A DNA stretch of 64,000 nt, taken from NCBI RefSeq assembly GCF_040954835.1, contig NC_090699.1:14315817-14379816 (forward strand), given 5' to 3'. A program made the position numbers and the translations under genes. The DNA is from Lepisosteus oculatus (lineage: Eukaryota; Chordata; Actinopteri; Semionotiformes; Lepisosteidae). This document shows, piece after piece, positions 45,610 through 59,100 of the stretch; positions within the stretch are counted from its first letter, which is position 1; every line of letters begins with the position of its first letter. The notes under the pieces were generated by a model, which saw only the letters and a list, made by a program, of their open reading frames with translations, searched no databases and was not told where the DNA came from.

Positions 45610-45787
45610 TAATTCCTTACACTTATATGGGACAATGTGCAGCTGGATGATGAGACAGCAGCTAGACCAGTGTCTACAGCAGGGGCTCCCAGTCAATTAT
45701 TATTATTATCATCAACAATAATAATAATCTGTTATTGCTGTAGACTAGTGTCTACAGCAGGGCTCCAAGTCCTGGTAAAAGAACAAC

Positions 45788-45827
<40 letters not shown>

Positions 45828-45830
45828 TCT
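45570..45830. repeat. (AAT)n microsatellites
   Basis: Runs of AAT/ATA at about 45,576-45,610 and 45,787-45,826, with a diverged ATT/ATC piece at 45,697-45,730. They flank two copies of CAGTGTCTACAGCAGGGGC-like sequence, so a short segment is itself duplicated (near 45,541, 45,668 and 45,746). Confidence 0.85.
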
Positions 45831-45839
45831 CCTGCAGGG

Positions 45840-46772
45840 GCTCCATCACACCTGAGCTGGACTGGTGTCCTGTCCAGGGTGTGTGTGTGTGTGTGTGTGT
45901 GTCCTGTGATGGACTGGTGTCCTGTCCAGGGTGCGTGAGAGTGTGTGTCTGTGTGTGTCCTGTGATGGACTGATGTCCTGTCCAGGGTGCGTGAGAGTGT
46001 GTGTCTGTGTGTGTCCTGGGATGGACTGGCGTCCTGTCCAGTGTGTGTGAGAGTGTGTGTGTGTGTGTGTGTCCTGTGATGGACTGGTGTCCTGTCCAGG
46101 GTGTGTGAGTGTGTGTCTGTGTGTGTCCTGTGATGGACTGGTGTCCTGTCCAGGGTGTGTGAGAGTGTGTGTGTGTCCTGTGATGGACTGGTGTCCTGTC
46201 CAGGATGCGTGAGAGTGTGTCTGTGTGTGTCCTGTGATGGACTGGTATCCTGTCCAGGGTGTGTGAGAGTGTGTGTCTGTGTGTTTCCTGTGATGGACTG
46301 GTGTCCTGTCCAGGGTGCGTGAGAGTGTGTGTCTGTGTGTGTCCTGGGATGGACTGGCGTCCTGTCCAGTGTGTGTGTGAGAGTGTGTGTGTGTGTGTGT
46401 GTCCTGTGATGGACTGGTGTCCTGTCCAGGGTGTGTGAGAGTGTTTGTCTGTGTGTGTCCTGCAATGGACCCATGTCCTGTCCAGGGTGTGTGAGAGTGT
46501 TTGTCTGTGTGTGTCCTGCGATGGACCCATGTCCTGTCCAGGGTGTGTGAGAGTGTGTGTGTGTCTGTGTGTGTCCTGTGGTGGACTGGTGTCCTGTCCA
46601 GGGTGTGTGAGAGTGTGTGTCTGTGTGTGTCCTGTGATGGACTGGCGTCCTGTCCAGGGTGTGTGACAGTGTGTGTGTGTGTCCTGTGATGGACTGGCGT
46701 CCTGTCCAGGGTGTGTGAGTGTGTGTCTTTGTGTGTCCTGTGATGGACTGGCGTCCTGTCCAGGGTGTGTGA

Positions 46773-46810
<38 letters not shown>

Positions 46811-47110
46811 TGTGATGGACTGGTGTCCTGTCCAGGGTGTGTGAGAGTGTGTGTCTGTGTGTGTCCTGTGGTGGACTGGTGTCCTGTCCAGGGTGTGTGA
46901 GTGTGTGTCTGTGTGTGTCGTGTGATGGACTGGTGTCCTGCCCAGGGTGTGTGAGAGTGTGTGTCTGTGTGTGTGTCCTGTGATGGACTGGTGTCCTGTC
47001 CAGGGTGTGTGAGAGAGTGTGTCTGTGTGTGTCCTGTGATGGACTGGCGTCCTGTCCAGGGTGTGTGAGAGTGTGTGTCTGTGTGTGTCCTGTGATGGAC
47101 TGGTGTTCTT
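45840..47110. repeat. GT-rich minisatellite MS-M (about 55-60-bp unit) with a SINE-like core
   Basis: About 22 copies of TGTGATGGACTGGTGTCCTG then TCCAGGGTGTGTGAGAGTGT and a variable GTGTCTGTGTGTGTCC run. The core GATGGACTGGCGTCCTGTCC AGGGTG is a phrase I associate with a common fish SINE/dispersed repeat, so the array may have grown from one insertion by (GT)n-mediated slippage. The long three-frame His/Thr-rich frames on the minus strand are repeat artefacts. Confidence 0.93.
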
Positions 47111-47119
47111 CCTTGTGGC

Positions 47120-47480
47120 CCTTGCCTGCTGCAGCTCTCCCACACGACCCTGTACCTGATAAAGTTGGATGGAACACAAGACAGGTCTCAAACGAGACGA
47201 GGCCACTCGGTTCATCCAACCTGTTTGGTAATTAGTTTTGTAATTAGTGGCTCATTAACCCCAAGATCTCATCCAGCTGTTTCTTGAGAGCAGCCAGGGT
47301 ATCGGCTTCAGGAACATGGCTGGGCAGCTTGTTACACACTCCCACCACTCTTTGTGTAAAGAAGGGAAAACTCATAGGCTTCTCTATTTGTCAGTGTACG
47401 AAACTGTCAAACCCCAGAATGTATCAGGTTGCAATATCTATTGCACATTGTCTGATGAATTTAAATTAATTGCACTTATG
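47120..47480. repeat. Interspersed repeat remnant
   Basis: CCAAGATCTCATCCAGCTGT, TTCTTGAGAGCAGCCAGGGT and CATGGCTGGGCAGCTTGTTA then CACACTCCCACCACTCTTTG TGTAAAGAAGG match a phrase I recall as widely dispersed in fish genomes. No coding capacity remains. Confidence 0.5.
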
Positions 47481-47499
47481 TATCACATTTCAGTTAACT

Positions 47500-48007
47500 C
47501 TTGAATTTGTTACCAGAAAAGAGGAAAAATAAATTAACTGGACCGTATCCTTCCACTTACTGCGAGGTGACGTCAGGATCAGCCAATCACCGTGTGGGAT
47601 GCGGTGACAGACGGATTGATGTCACTTCAGAGAGTGACAGTTCTGGAGCTCCGCTTCCACCCGTCGGACGGCCATTTTGGCTCCAGTTTCCAACTGCGCG
47701 CTGGCAATCCATGTCAACGAGGAAGCAAAATGGAGCCCTTCGGTGGCTGGGTGTCCTTGGCGATGGGCCGGTCATGTGACCGCGGCGGGGGCAAAGCTCG
47801 TCGATGTAAACAACATGGCGACTCGGAGAGAAAAGACCGGGGCCTACCTGGGGATTATTCCTTAACGTAAACTCAAGCAGTGACAATAAAAAAAAACCCA
47901 AGCAGTATCGATTCGCTAGTATTGATAAGCCTATTGATTGTTAAAGGAAGAACGTGCAAGACAACAACGCGATCCGCGAACGAAGCCCTAAATACAAATT
48001 TCACCAG
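47500..48007 (+). promoter_or_regulatory. dcaf11: dcaf11 promoter and probable non-coding exon 1
   Basis: CpG-enriched single-copy segment upstream of dcaf11 with a perfect CRE (TGACGTCA, 47,568-47,575), CCAAT at 47,583, an E-box-like GTCATGTGAC at 47,771 and a YY1-like CAACATGGCGACT at 47,811. A good donor CACCAG/GTACTG lies at 48,007/48,008, so transcription probably starts near 47,700-47,850 with an untranslated first exon ending at 48,007. The start codon is in the next exon (49,923). Confidence 0.55.
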
Positions 48008-48264
48008 GTACTGTATTTTCTATTTATCTGTTGAGTTTCTTGTTAAGTGTTCATTGAGCCTTTTTATGATTGTCATTTTCGGAAGGGGATTAATTCACTG
48101 AAATAGACGCGAGTCTTCCCGTGTCGTCGGTGTAACATAACGATACATTTAATTTGATTAGATAATTAGCTTGGTTAATTAGTCGAGGAGTATAAGGAAA
48201 GCATTTTGACACTGAACAACTGCCGTTTCGATTTTGGCGAGTGAGGAAACTAGACGAATTACTG

Positions 48265-49888
48265 ATTAACCCCTCTCTCCCAGTGCAGTGTTAATGTACT
48301 GGAGTGTCCAGTCAGTCAGTGTGTCTGTATGAACCCCTCTCTCTCAGTGCAGTGTTAATGTACTGGAGTGTCCAGTCAGTGTGTCTGTATGAACCCCTCT
48401 CTCTCAGTGCAGTGTTAATGTACTGGAGTGTCCAGTCAGTCAGTGTGTCTGTATGAACCCCTCTCTCTCAGTGCAGTGTTAATGTACTGGAGTGTCCAGT
48501 CAGTCAATGTGTCTGTATGAACCCCTCTCTCTCAGTGCAGTGTTAATGTACTGGAGTGTCCAGTCAGTGTGTCTGTATGAACCCCTCTCTCTCAGTGCAG
48601 TGTTAATGTACTGGAGTGTCCAGTCAGTCAGTGTGTCTGTATGAACCCCTCTCTCTCAGTGCAGTGTTAATGTACTGGAGTGTCCAGTCAGTGTGTCTGT
48701 ATGAACCCCTCTCTCTCAGTGCAGTGTTAATGTACTGGAGTGTCCAGTCAGTCAGTGTGTCTGTATGAACCCCTCTCTCTCAGTGCAGTGTTAATGTACT
48801 GGAGTGTCCAGTCAGTGTGTCTGTATGAACCCCTCTCTCTCAGTGCAGTGTTAATGTACTGGAGTGTCCAGTCAGTCAGTGTGTCTGTATGAACCCCTCT
48901 CTCTCAGTGCAGTGTTAATGTACTGGAGTGTCCAGTCAGTGTGTCTGTATGAACCCCTCTCTCTCAGTGCAGTGTTAATGTACTGGAGTGTCCAGTCAGT
49001 CAGTGTGTCTGCATGAACCCCTCTCTCTCAGTGCAGTGTTAATGTACTGGAGTGTCCAGTCAGTCAATGTGTCTGTATGAACCCCTCTCTCTCAGTGCAG
49101 TGTTAATGTACTGGAGTGTCCAGTCAGTCAGTGTGTCTGTATTAACCCCTCTCTCTCAGTGCAGTGTTAATGTACTGGAGTGTCCAGTCAGTCAGTGTGT
49201 CTGTATGAACCCCTCTCTCTCAGTGCAGTGTTAATGTACTGGAGTGTCCAGTCAGTCAGTGTGTCTGTATGAACCCCTCTCTCTCAGTGCAGTGTTAATG
49301 TACTGGAGTGTCCAGTCAGTGTGTCTGTATGAACCCCTCTCTCTCAGTGCAGTGTTAATGTACTGGAGTGTCCAGTCAGTGTGTCTGTATGAACCCCTCT
49401 CTCTCAGTGCAGTGTTAATGTACTGGAGTGTCCAGTCAGTGTGTCTGTATTAACCCCTCTCTCTCAATGCAGTGTTAATGTACTGGAGTGTCCAGTCAGT
49501 GTGTCTGTATTAACCCCTCTCTCTCGGTGCAGTGTTAATGTACTGGAGTGTCCAGTCAGTGTGTCTGTATGAACCCCTCTCTCTCAGTGCAGTGTTAATG
49601 TACTGGAGTGTCCAGTTAGTGTGTCTGTATGAACCCCTCTCTCTCAGTACAGTGTTAATGTACTGGAGTGTCCAGTCAGTCAGTGTGTCTGTATGAACCC
49701 CTCTCTCTCAGTGCAGTGTTAATGTACTGGAGTGTCCAGTCAGTCAGTGTGTCTGTATGAACCCCTCTCTCTCAGTGCAGTGTTAATGTACTGGAGTGTC
49801 CAGTCAGTCAGTGTGTCTGTATGAACCCCTCTCTCTCAGTGCAGTGTTAATGTACTGGAGTGTCCAGTCAGTCAGTGTGTCTGTGTTA
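48265..49888 (+). repeat. MS-A minisatellite array 4, dcaf11 intron 1
   Basis: About 26 copies of the 60/64-bp unit, here in the plus (sense) orientation with CCTCTCTCTCAGTGCAGTGT visible directly. A few units (near 49,137, 49,447 and 49,507) read GTATTAACCCC while most read GTATGAACCCC. The array ends about 25 bp before the acceptor of the start-codon exon. Confidence 0.97.
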
Positions 49889-49913
49889 ATTCCTGTCTTT
49901 ACCTTTCTCAAAG

Positions 49914-50134
49914 TGTCGGTCTATGGGCTCTCAGTCCAGTTCTGGGATGTCCGGTCGGGCCTCCAGTGGTGACCCAGACGAGACAGAGCCAGAACGCAGC
50001 CAGAACCGGGGCCAGCAAAGCCGCAGACAGGCGAGGAGACAGTTGGACAGAGGGGCAGAGGAGCAGAGCGACAGAGGGTCCGCAGCAGAGGAGGACGTCG
50101 ACTTAGCGCAAGTGCTGGCGTACCTACTGAGGAG
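49914..50134 (+). CDS. dcaf11: dcaf11 exon 2 (start codon exon)
   Basis: The acceptor is CCTTTCTCAAAG and the start ATG is at 49,923. It encodes MGSQSSSGMSGRASSGDPDE, an acidic/Gln/Arg-rich N-terminus, and ends EEDVDLAQVLAYLLRR, matching the DVDLAQVLAYLLRR of human DCAF11. The donor GGAG/GTAAGA splits the second Arg codon. The N-terminal region is variable in the family. Confidence 0.95.
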
Positions 50135-53100
50135 GTAAGAGTGCAGCACTGTGTCTCTCACGGGCTTCCTGCAGGGACACTGAGTCTAGGAGAACAAACT
50201 GACACACTGTCCAGACATCCTGACACACTGTCCAGACACTGAGTCTAAGAGAACACACTGACACACTGTACAGACACACTGACACACTGTCCAGACACTG
50301 AGTCTAGGAGAACACACTGACACACTGTGTAGACACTCTGACACACTGTCCAGACACTGAGTCTAAGAGAACACACTGACACACTGTACTGACACACTGA
50401 CACACTGTCCAGAAACTGAGTCTAGGAGAACACACTGACACACTGTCCAGAAACACTGACACACTGACTCACTGTACAGACACACTGACACACTGTACAC
50501 AGAGTCTAGGAGAACACACTGACACACTGTACAGACACAGAGTCTAGGAGAACACACTGACACACTGTCCAGACACACTGTACACTGAGTCTAGGAAAAC
50601 ACACTGACACACTGTGCAGACACACTGTCCAGACATGCTGACACACTGTACTGACACTGTCAAGGAGAACACACTGACATACTGTGTGGACACACTGTCC
50701 AGACACTCTGACACACTGTACTGACACTGAGTCTAGGAGAACACACTGACACACTGTGTGGACACACTGTCCAGACACTCTGACACACTGTACTGACACT
50801 GAGTCTAGGAGAACACACTGACACACTGTCCAGACACGCTGACACACTGACACACTGTACAGAAACTGAGTCTAGGAGAAGACACTTACACACTGTCCAG
50901 ACACGCTGACACACTGTACAGACACTGAGCCTAGGAGAACACACTGGCACACTGTCCAGACACACTGACACACTGTCCAGACACTGAGCCTATGAGAGCA
51001 CATTGACACACTGTACAGACACTGAGTCTAGGAGAACACACTGACATACTGTACTGACACTGAGCCTAGGAGAACACACTGACACACTGTCCAGACACAC
51101 TGACACACTGTCCAGACACTGAGCCTATGAGAGCACATTGACACACTGTACAGACACTGAGTCTAGGAGAACACACTGACACACTGTACTGAAACTGAGT
51201 CTAGGAGAACACACTGACACACTGTCCAGACACACTGACACACTGTCCAGACACACTGACACACTGTACAGACACTGAGTCTAGGAGAAGACACTTACAC
51301 ACTGTCCAGACAAGCTGACACACTGTCCAGACACTGAGCCTAGGAGAACACACTGACACACTGTACAGACACACTGACACACTGTCCAGACACTGAGTCT
51401 AAGAGAACACACTGACACACTGTACTGACACACTGACACACTGTCCAGAAACTGAGCCTAGGAGAACACACTGACACACTGTCCAGACACACTGACACAC
51501 TGTCCAGACACTGAGTCTAGGAGAACACACTGACACACTGTACTGACACGCTGACACACTGTCCAGACACTGAGCCTAGGAGAACACACTGACACACTGT
51601 CCAGACACTGAGCCTAGGAGAACACACTGACACACTGTCCAGACACTGAGCCTAGGAGAACACACTTGACACACTGTCCAGACACGCTGACACACTGTCC
51701 AGACACTGAGCCTAGGAGAACACACTGACACACTGTCCAGACACTGAGTCTAGGAGAACACACTGACACACTGTCCAGACACTGAGTCCAGGAGAACACA
51801 CTGACACACTGTGGAGACACTGAGTCTAGGAGAACACACTGACACACTGTGCAGACACACTGACACACTGTCCAGACACTGAGCCTAGGAGAACACACTG
51901 ACACACTGTCCAGACACTGAGTCCAGGAGAACACACTGACACACTGTCCAGACACTGAGTCTAGGAGAACACACTGACACACTGTACAGACACTGAGTCT
52001 AGGAGAACACACTGGCACACTGTCCAGACACACTGACACACTGTCCAGACACTGAGCCTATGAGAGCACATTGACACACTGTACAGACACTGAGTCTAGG
52101 AGAACACACTGACACACTGTACTGACACTGAGCCTAGGAGAACACACTGACACACTGTCCAGACACACTGACACACTGTACAGACACTGAGTCTAGGAGA
52201 AGACACTTACACACTGTCCAGACAAGCTGACACACTGTACAGACACTGAGTCTAGGAGAACACACTGACACACTGTACTGACACTGAGCCTAGGAGAACA
52301 CACTGACACACTGTCCAGACACACTGACACACTGTCCAGACACACTGACACACTGTACAGACACTGAGTCTAGGAGAAGACACTTACACACTGTCTAGAC
52401 ACGCTGACACACTGACACACTGTACAGAAACTGAGTCTAGGAGAAGACACTTACACACTGTCCAGACACGCTGACACACTGTACAGACACTGAGTCTAGG
52501 AGAACACACTGGCACACTGTCCAGACACACTGACACACTGTCCAGACACTGAGCCTAGGAGAACACACTGACACACTGTACAGACACACTGACACACTGT
52601 CCAGACACTGAGTCTAGGAGAACACACTGACACACTGTCCAGACACTGAGTCTAGGAGAACACACTGACACACTGTACTGACACACTGACACACTGTCCA
52701 GACACTGAGCCTAGGAGAACACACTGACACACTGTCCAGACACTGAGCCTAGGAGAACACACTGACACACTGTCCAGACACTGAGCCTAGGAGAACACAC
52801 TGACACACTGTCCAGACACTGAGTCTAGGAGAACACACTTGACACACTGTCCAGACACGCTGACACACTGTCCAGACACTGAGCCTAGGAGAACACACTG
52901 ACACACTGTCCAGACACTGAGTCTAGGAGAACACACTGACACACTGTCCAGACACTGAGTCCAGGAGAACACACTGACACACTGTGGAGACACTGAGTCT
53001 AGGAGAACACACTGACACACTGTGCAGACACACTGACACACTGTCCAGACACTGAGCCTAGGAGAACACACTGACACACTGTCCAGACACTGAGTCCAGG

Positions 53101-56100
53101 AGAACACACTGACACACTGTCCAGACACTGAGTCTAGGAGAACACACTGACACACTGTACAGACACTGAGTCTAGGAGAACACACTGGCACACTGTCCAG
53201 ACACACTGACACACTGTCCAGACACTGAGCCTATGAGAGCACATTGACACACTGTACAGACACTGAGTCTAGGAGAACACACTGACACACTGTACTGACA
53301 CTGAGCCTAGGAGAACACACTGACACACTGTCCAGACACACTGACACACTGTACAGACACTGAGTCTAGGAGAAGACACTTACACACTGTCCAGACAAGC
53401 TGACACACTGTACAGACACTGAGTCTAGGAGAACACACTGACACACTGTACTGACACTGAGCCTAGGAGAACACACTGACACACTGTCCAGACACACTGA
53501 CACACTGTCCAGACACACTGACACACTGTACAGACACTGAGTCTAGGAGAAGACACTTACACACTGTCCAGACACGCTGACACACTGACACACTGTACAG
53601 AAACTGAGTCTAGGAGAAGACACTTACACACTGTCCAGACACGCTGACACACTGTACAGACACTGAGTCTAGGAGAACACACTGGCACACTGTCCAGACA
53701 CACTGACACACTGTCCAGACACTGAGCCTAGGAGAACACACTGACACACTGTACAGACACACTGACACACTGTCCAGACACTGAGTCTAGGAGAACACAC
53801 TGACACACTGTCCAGACACTGAGTCTAGGAGAACACACTGACACACTGTACTGACACACTGACACACTGTCCAGACACTGAGCCTAGGAGAACACACTGA
53901 CACACTGTCCAGACACTGAGCCTAGGAGAACACACTGACACACTGTCCAGACACTGAGCCTAGGAGAACACACTGACACACTGTCCAGACACTGAGTCTA
54001 GGAGAACACACTTGACACACTGTCCAGACACTGAGTCTAGGAGAACACACTGACACACTGTCCAGACACTGAGCCTAGGAGAACACACTGACACACTGTC
54101 CAGACACTGAGCCTAGGAGAACACACTTGACACACTGTCCAGACACTGAGTCTAGGAGAACACACTGACACACTGTCCAGACACTGAGCCTAGGAGAACA
54201 CACTTGACACACTGTCCAGACACTGAGTCCAGGAGAACACACTGACACACTGTACTGACACACTGACACACTGTCCAGACACTGAGCCTAGGAGAACACA
54301 CTTGACACACTGTCCAGACACTGAGTCTAGGAGAACACACTGACACACTGTCCAGACACACTGACACACTGTCCAGACACTGAGCCCAGGAGAACACACT
54401 GACACACTACTGACACACTGTCCAGACACTGAGTCTAGGAGAACACACTGACACACTGTCCAGACACTGAGTCTAGGAGAACACACTGACACACTGTGCA
54501 GACACACTGACACACTGTCCAGACACTGAGCCTATGAGAGCACATTGACACACTGTACAGACACTGAGTCTAGGAGAACACACTGACACACTGTACTGAC
54601 ACTGAGCCTAGGAGAACACACTGACACACTGTCCAGACACACTGACACACTGTCCAGACACTGAGTCTAGGAGAACACACTGACACACTGTGCAGACACA
54701 CTGACACACTGTCCAGAAACTGAGTCTAGGAGAACACACTGACACACTGTCCAGAAACTGAGTCTAGGAGAAGACACTTACACACTGTCCAGACACGCTG
54801 ACACACTGTCCAGACACTGAGTCTAGGAGAACACACTGACACACTGTACTGACACACTGACACACTGTCCAGACACTGAGCCTAGGAGAACACACTTGAC
54901 ACACTGTCCAGACACTGAGCCTAGGAGAACACACTGACACACTGTCCAGACACTGAGTCTAGGAGAACACACTGACACACTGTGCAGACACACTGACACA
55001 CTGTCCAGACACTGAGTCTAGGTGAACACACTGACACACTGTGCAGACACACTGACACACTGTGCAGACACACTGGCACCCTGACACACTGTGCAGACAC
55101 ACTGGCACCCTGACACCCGGTCGTCTCTGTGGTGTTTAGTGGGTGTCTTCCCTTGCTCCCTCTGTCTCCGCCCCTCTTCCTGATTGGAGGGGACAGGTGC
55201 GGCTGGTCCATGGGAGCGGGGCCACGGGGCTGCAGCTCGTCCAATCGTACTCCGACTCCGACGATGACAGCGAGGGGGCGTGGGAGGGCCGCCTCGGAGA
55301 CCGCTACAACCCGCCCGGTAGCTCGCCGACCGCGACCTGATCTCACACCCGCGCGTGCACACAGACGCAGGACGGCAGCGTGCTCCTGTCCACAGGCCGT
55401 TCCCACCGCTGCCTCTGGTTCCTCTGTCCAGTAGAGCAGAGCGCTGTTTTCCCTCTGCCCTGCCCCCTCACGTGCTTCACGACTCGTGTGTTCAGACTGT
55501 GCTGACACTGCTGTGACCTTTCACCTCTGACCTATATCGCACAGAGCTCAGGTATTCCTTCTGTGCTGTGATTGCGCTCACACTGCTGTGTCCTTTCACC
55601 TCTGACCTTAAGTGCCTTGTAAAATGATACTGACACACACAGTGCAGTGCTCATATCCTGCGTCTGTATGAACCCCCCTCTCTCAGTGCAGTGTTAATGT
55701 ACTAGAGTGTCCAGTCAGTCAGTGTGTCTGTATGAACCCCTCTCTCTCAGTGCAGTGTTAATGTACTAGAGTGTCCAGTCAGTCAGTGTGTCTGTATGAA
55801 CCCCTCTCTCTCAGTGCAGTGTTAATGTACTGGAGTGTCCAGTCAGTCAGTGTGTCTGTATGAACCCCTCTCTCTCAGTGCAGTGTTAATGTACTGGAGT
55901 GTCCAGTCAGTCAGTGTGTCTGTATGAACCCCTCTCTCTCAGTGCAGTGTTAATGTACTGGAGTGTCCAGTCAGTCAGTGTGTCTGTATGAACCCCTCTC
56001 TCTCAGTGCAGTGTTAATGTACTGGAGTGTCCAGTCAGTCAGTGTGTCTGTATGAACCCCTCTCTCTCAGTGCAGTGTTAATGTACTGGAGTGTCCATTC

Positions 56101-59100
56101 AGTCAGTGTGTCTGTATGAACCCCTCTCTCTCAGTGCAGTGTTAATGTACTGGAGTGTCCAGTCAGTCAGTGTGTCTGTATGAACCCCTCTCTCTCAGTG
56201 CAGTGTTAATGTACTGGAGTGTCCAGTCAGTGTGTCTGTATGAACCCCTCTCTCTCAGTGCAGTGTTAATGTACTGGAGTGTCCAGTCAGTCAGTGTGTC
56301 TGTATGAACCCCTCTCTCTCAGTGCAGTGTTAATGTACTGGAGTGTCCATTCAGTCAGTGTGTCTGTATGAACCCCTCTCTCTCAGTGCAGTGTTAATGT
56401 ACTGGAGTGTCCAGTCAGTCAGTGTGTCTGTATGAACCCCTCTCTCTCAGTGCAGTGTTAATGTACTGGAGTGTCCAGTCAGTCAGTGTGTCTGTATGAA
56501 CCCCTCTCTCTCAGTGCAGTGTGTATTAACCCCTCTGTCTGTGTCAGTGGACGCTCACCCTGACACGCAGGAAGTGGACTGCAGTGAGATCAGGACTCGG
56601 ATCCTCTTGGCCACGGCCTCCTCAGGGTCCCGGAGTCCCCGCAGCTTCACTCAGATGCTCAGAGAGGTGAGAGCTCAGGGATGGGTGGGTACTGGTGTAA
56701 TTGTGTGTTTGTGTGCGCCGGCAGTTTCAGGGCAGCGTTGTGTGGTGGTTGTTTTTCTTCAGTTGTGCGGTTATTTGTTGTGCTGTGGTTCAGTGACCTC
56801 CCTGTGTGATGGTTGTGTTGTGTGACTGTTGTGTTGTTGTTCCAGAGGGAGCAGGGTCGCTGCCTGGGCTCCAGTTTCTCTCACGGAGAGTGCAGCAACA
56901 TCCGCTCACAGTGAGTACACAACCTGCACAGCATACTCAACACACACTGCTACACAGTACACACAACACTGCACAGCACACACTGCTGTACAGCACACAC
57001 TGCTACACAACCCTGCACTACACATGCTGCTGCACAACACTGCACAGCACACAACTCTGCACAGCACACACTGATATACAGTACAACAGACTGCTACACA
57101 GCTCTGCACAGCACACAACACTGTACAGCGCACACTGATACACAACACACACTGATACACAGCACTGATACACAAAACATACTGATGCCCAGCACACAAC
57201 ACTATACAGCGCACACTGATACACAACACACACTGCTACACAGCATTGACACACAACACACACTGATACACAGTTCTGCACAGCACACAACACTGTACAG
57301 CACACATTGATACACAATACACACTGATACACAGCTCTGCACAGCACACAACACGGTACAACATGCACTGATACACAACACACACTGATACACAGCTCTG
57401 CACAGCACACAACACTGCACAGCGCACACTGATACACAACACACACTGCTACACGGCACTGCTACACATCACACACTGCTACACATCTCTACACAGCACT
57501 GTACAGCGCACACTGATACACAATACACATTGATACACAGCTCTGCACAACACACAACACTGTACAACATGCACTGATACACAACACACACTGATACACA
57601 GCTCTGCACAGCACACAACACTGTACAGCGCACACTAATACACAACACACATTGATACAGAGCTCTGCACAGCACACAACACTGTACAACGCACACTGAT
57701 ACACAACACACACTGCTACACATCTCTGCACAGCACACAGCACTGCACAGCGCACACTGCCTGGCAAGCCTGCGCAGAAAGCTCCTGGCTGCAGGGGGCG
57801 CTGTGTGCTGTTGCCCTGGGCCGTAGAGCTCGTCCTCTAGGTGTCGCTCCTGTGACCTGCCCCTGCGCTCCCACAGTGGCCCGATCCCACAGCGAGCGGC
57901 CGGGAGTCACGTCTGCTCATCTGCTCTCCTTCCAGTTTCCTGCCCAACTATGTGACGTACAAGGACATCTATCAGCAGAAGGTGTTCTGTGGAGTTTACT
58001 CTGAGGATGGCAGACTGTTCCTCTCGGCCTGCCAGGGTCAGTGTCTCTCTCCTTCTGAATGTGTGTCTGTATGAACCCCTCTCTCAGTGCAGTGTTAATG
58101 TACTGGAGTGTCCAGTCAGTCAGTGTGTCTGTATGAACCCCTCTCTCTCAGTGCAGTGTTAATGTACTGGAGTGTCCAGTCAGTCTGTGTGTCTGTATGA
58201 ACCCCTCTCTCTCAGTGCAGTGTTAATGTACTGGAGTGTCCAGTCAGTCAGTGTGTCTGTATGAACCCCTCTCTCTCAGTGCAGTGTTAATGTACTGGAG
58301 TGTCCAGTCAGTCAGTGTGTCTGTATGAACCCCTCTCTCTCAGTGCAGTGTTAATGTACTGGAGTGTCCAGTCAGTCAGTGTGTCTGTATGAACCCCTCT
58401 CTCTCAGTGCAGTGTTAATGTACTGGAGTGTCCAGTCAGTCAGTGTGTCTGTATGAACCCCTCTCTCTCAGTGCAGTGTTAATGTACTGGAGTGTCCAGT
58501 CAGTCAGTGTGTCTGTATGAACCCCTCTCTCTTAGTGCAGTGTTAATGTACTGGAGTGTCCAGTCAGTGTGTCTGTATGAACCCCTCTCTCTCAGTGCAG
58601 TGTTAATGTACTGGAGTGTCCAGTCAGTCAGTGTGTCTGTATTAACCCCTCTCTCTCAGTGCAGTGTTAATGTACTGGAGTGTCCAGTCAGTCAGTGTGT
58701 CTGTATGAACCCCTCTCTCTCAGTGCAGTGTTAATGTACTGGAGTGTCCAGTCAGTCAGTGTGTCTGTATGAACCCCTCTCTCTCAGTGCAGTGTTAATG
58801 TACTGGAGTGTCCAGTCAGTCAGTGTGTCTGTATGAACCCCTCTCTCTCAGTGCAGTGTTAATGTACTGGAGTGTCCAGTCAGTGTGTCTGTATGAACCC
58901 CTCTCTCTCTCAGTGCAGTGTTAATGTACTGGAGTGTCCAGTCAGTGTGTCTGTATGAACCCCTCTCTCTCAGTACAGTGTTAATGTACTGGAGTGTCCA
59001 GTCAGTCAGTGTGTCTGTATGAACCCCTCTCTCTCAGTGCAGTGTTAATGTACTGGAGTGTCCAGTCAGTGTGTCTGTATGAACCCCTCTCTCTCAGTGC

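Noticed and set aside
45745-47219. His/Thr-rich minus-strand frames of 457-487 codons
   Set aside because: Translation of the GT-rich MS-M array in three frames. Apparent Asp-Arg-Thr-Pro motifs are the repeat core.
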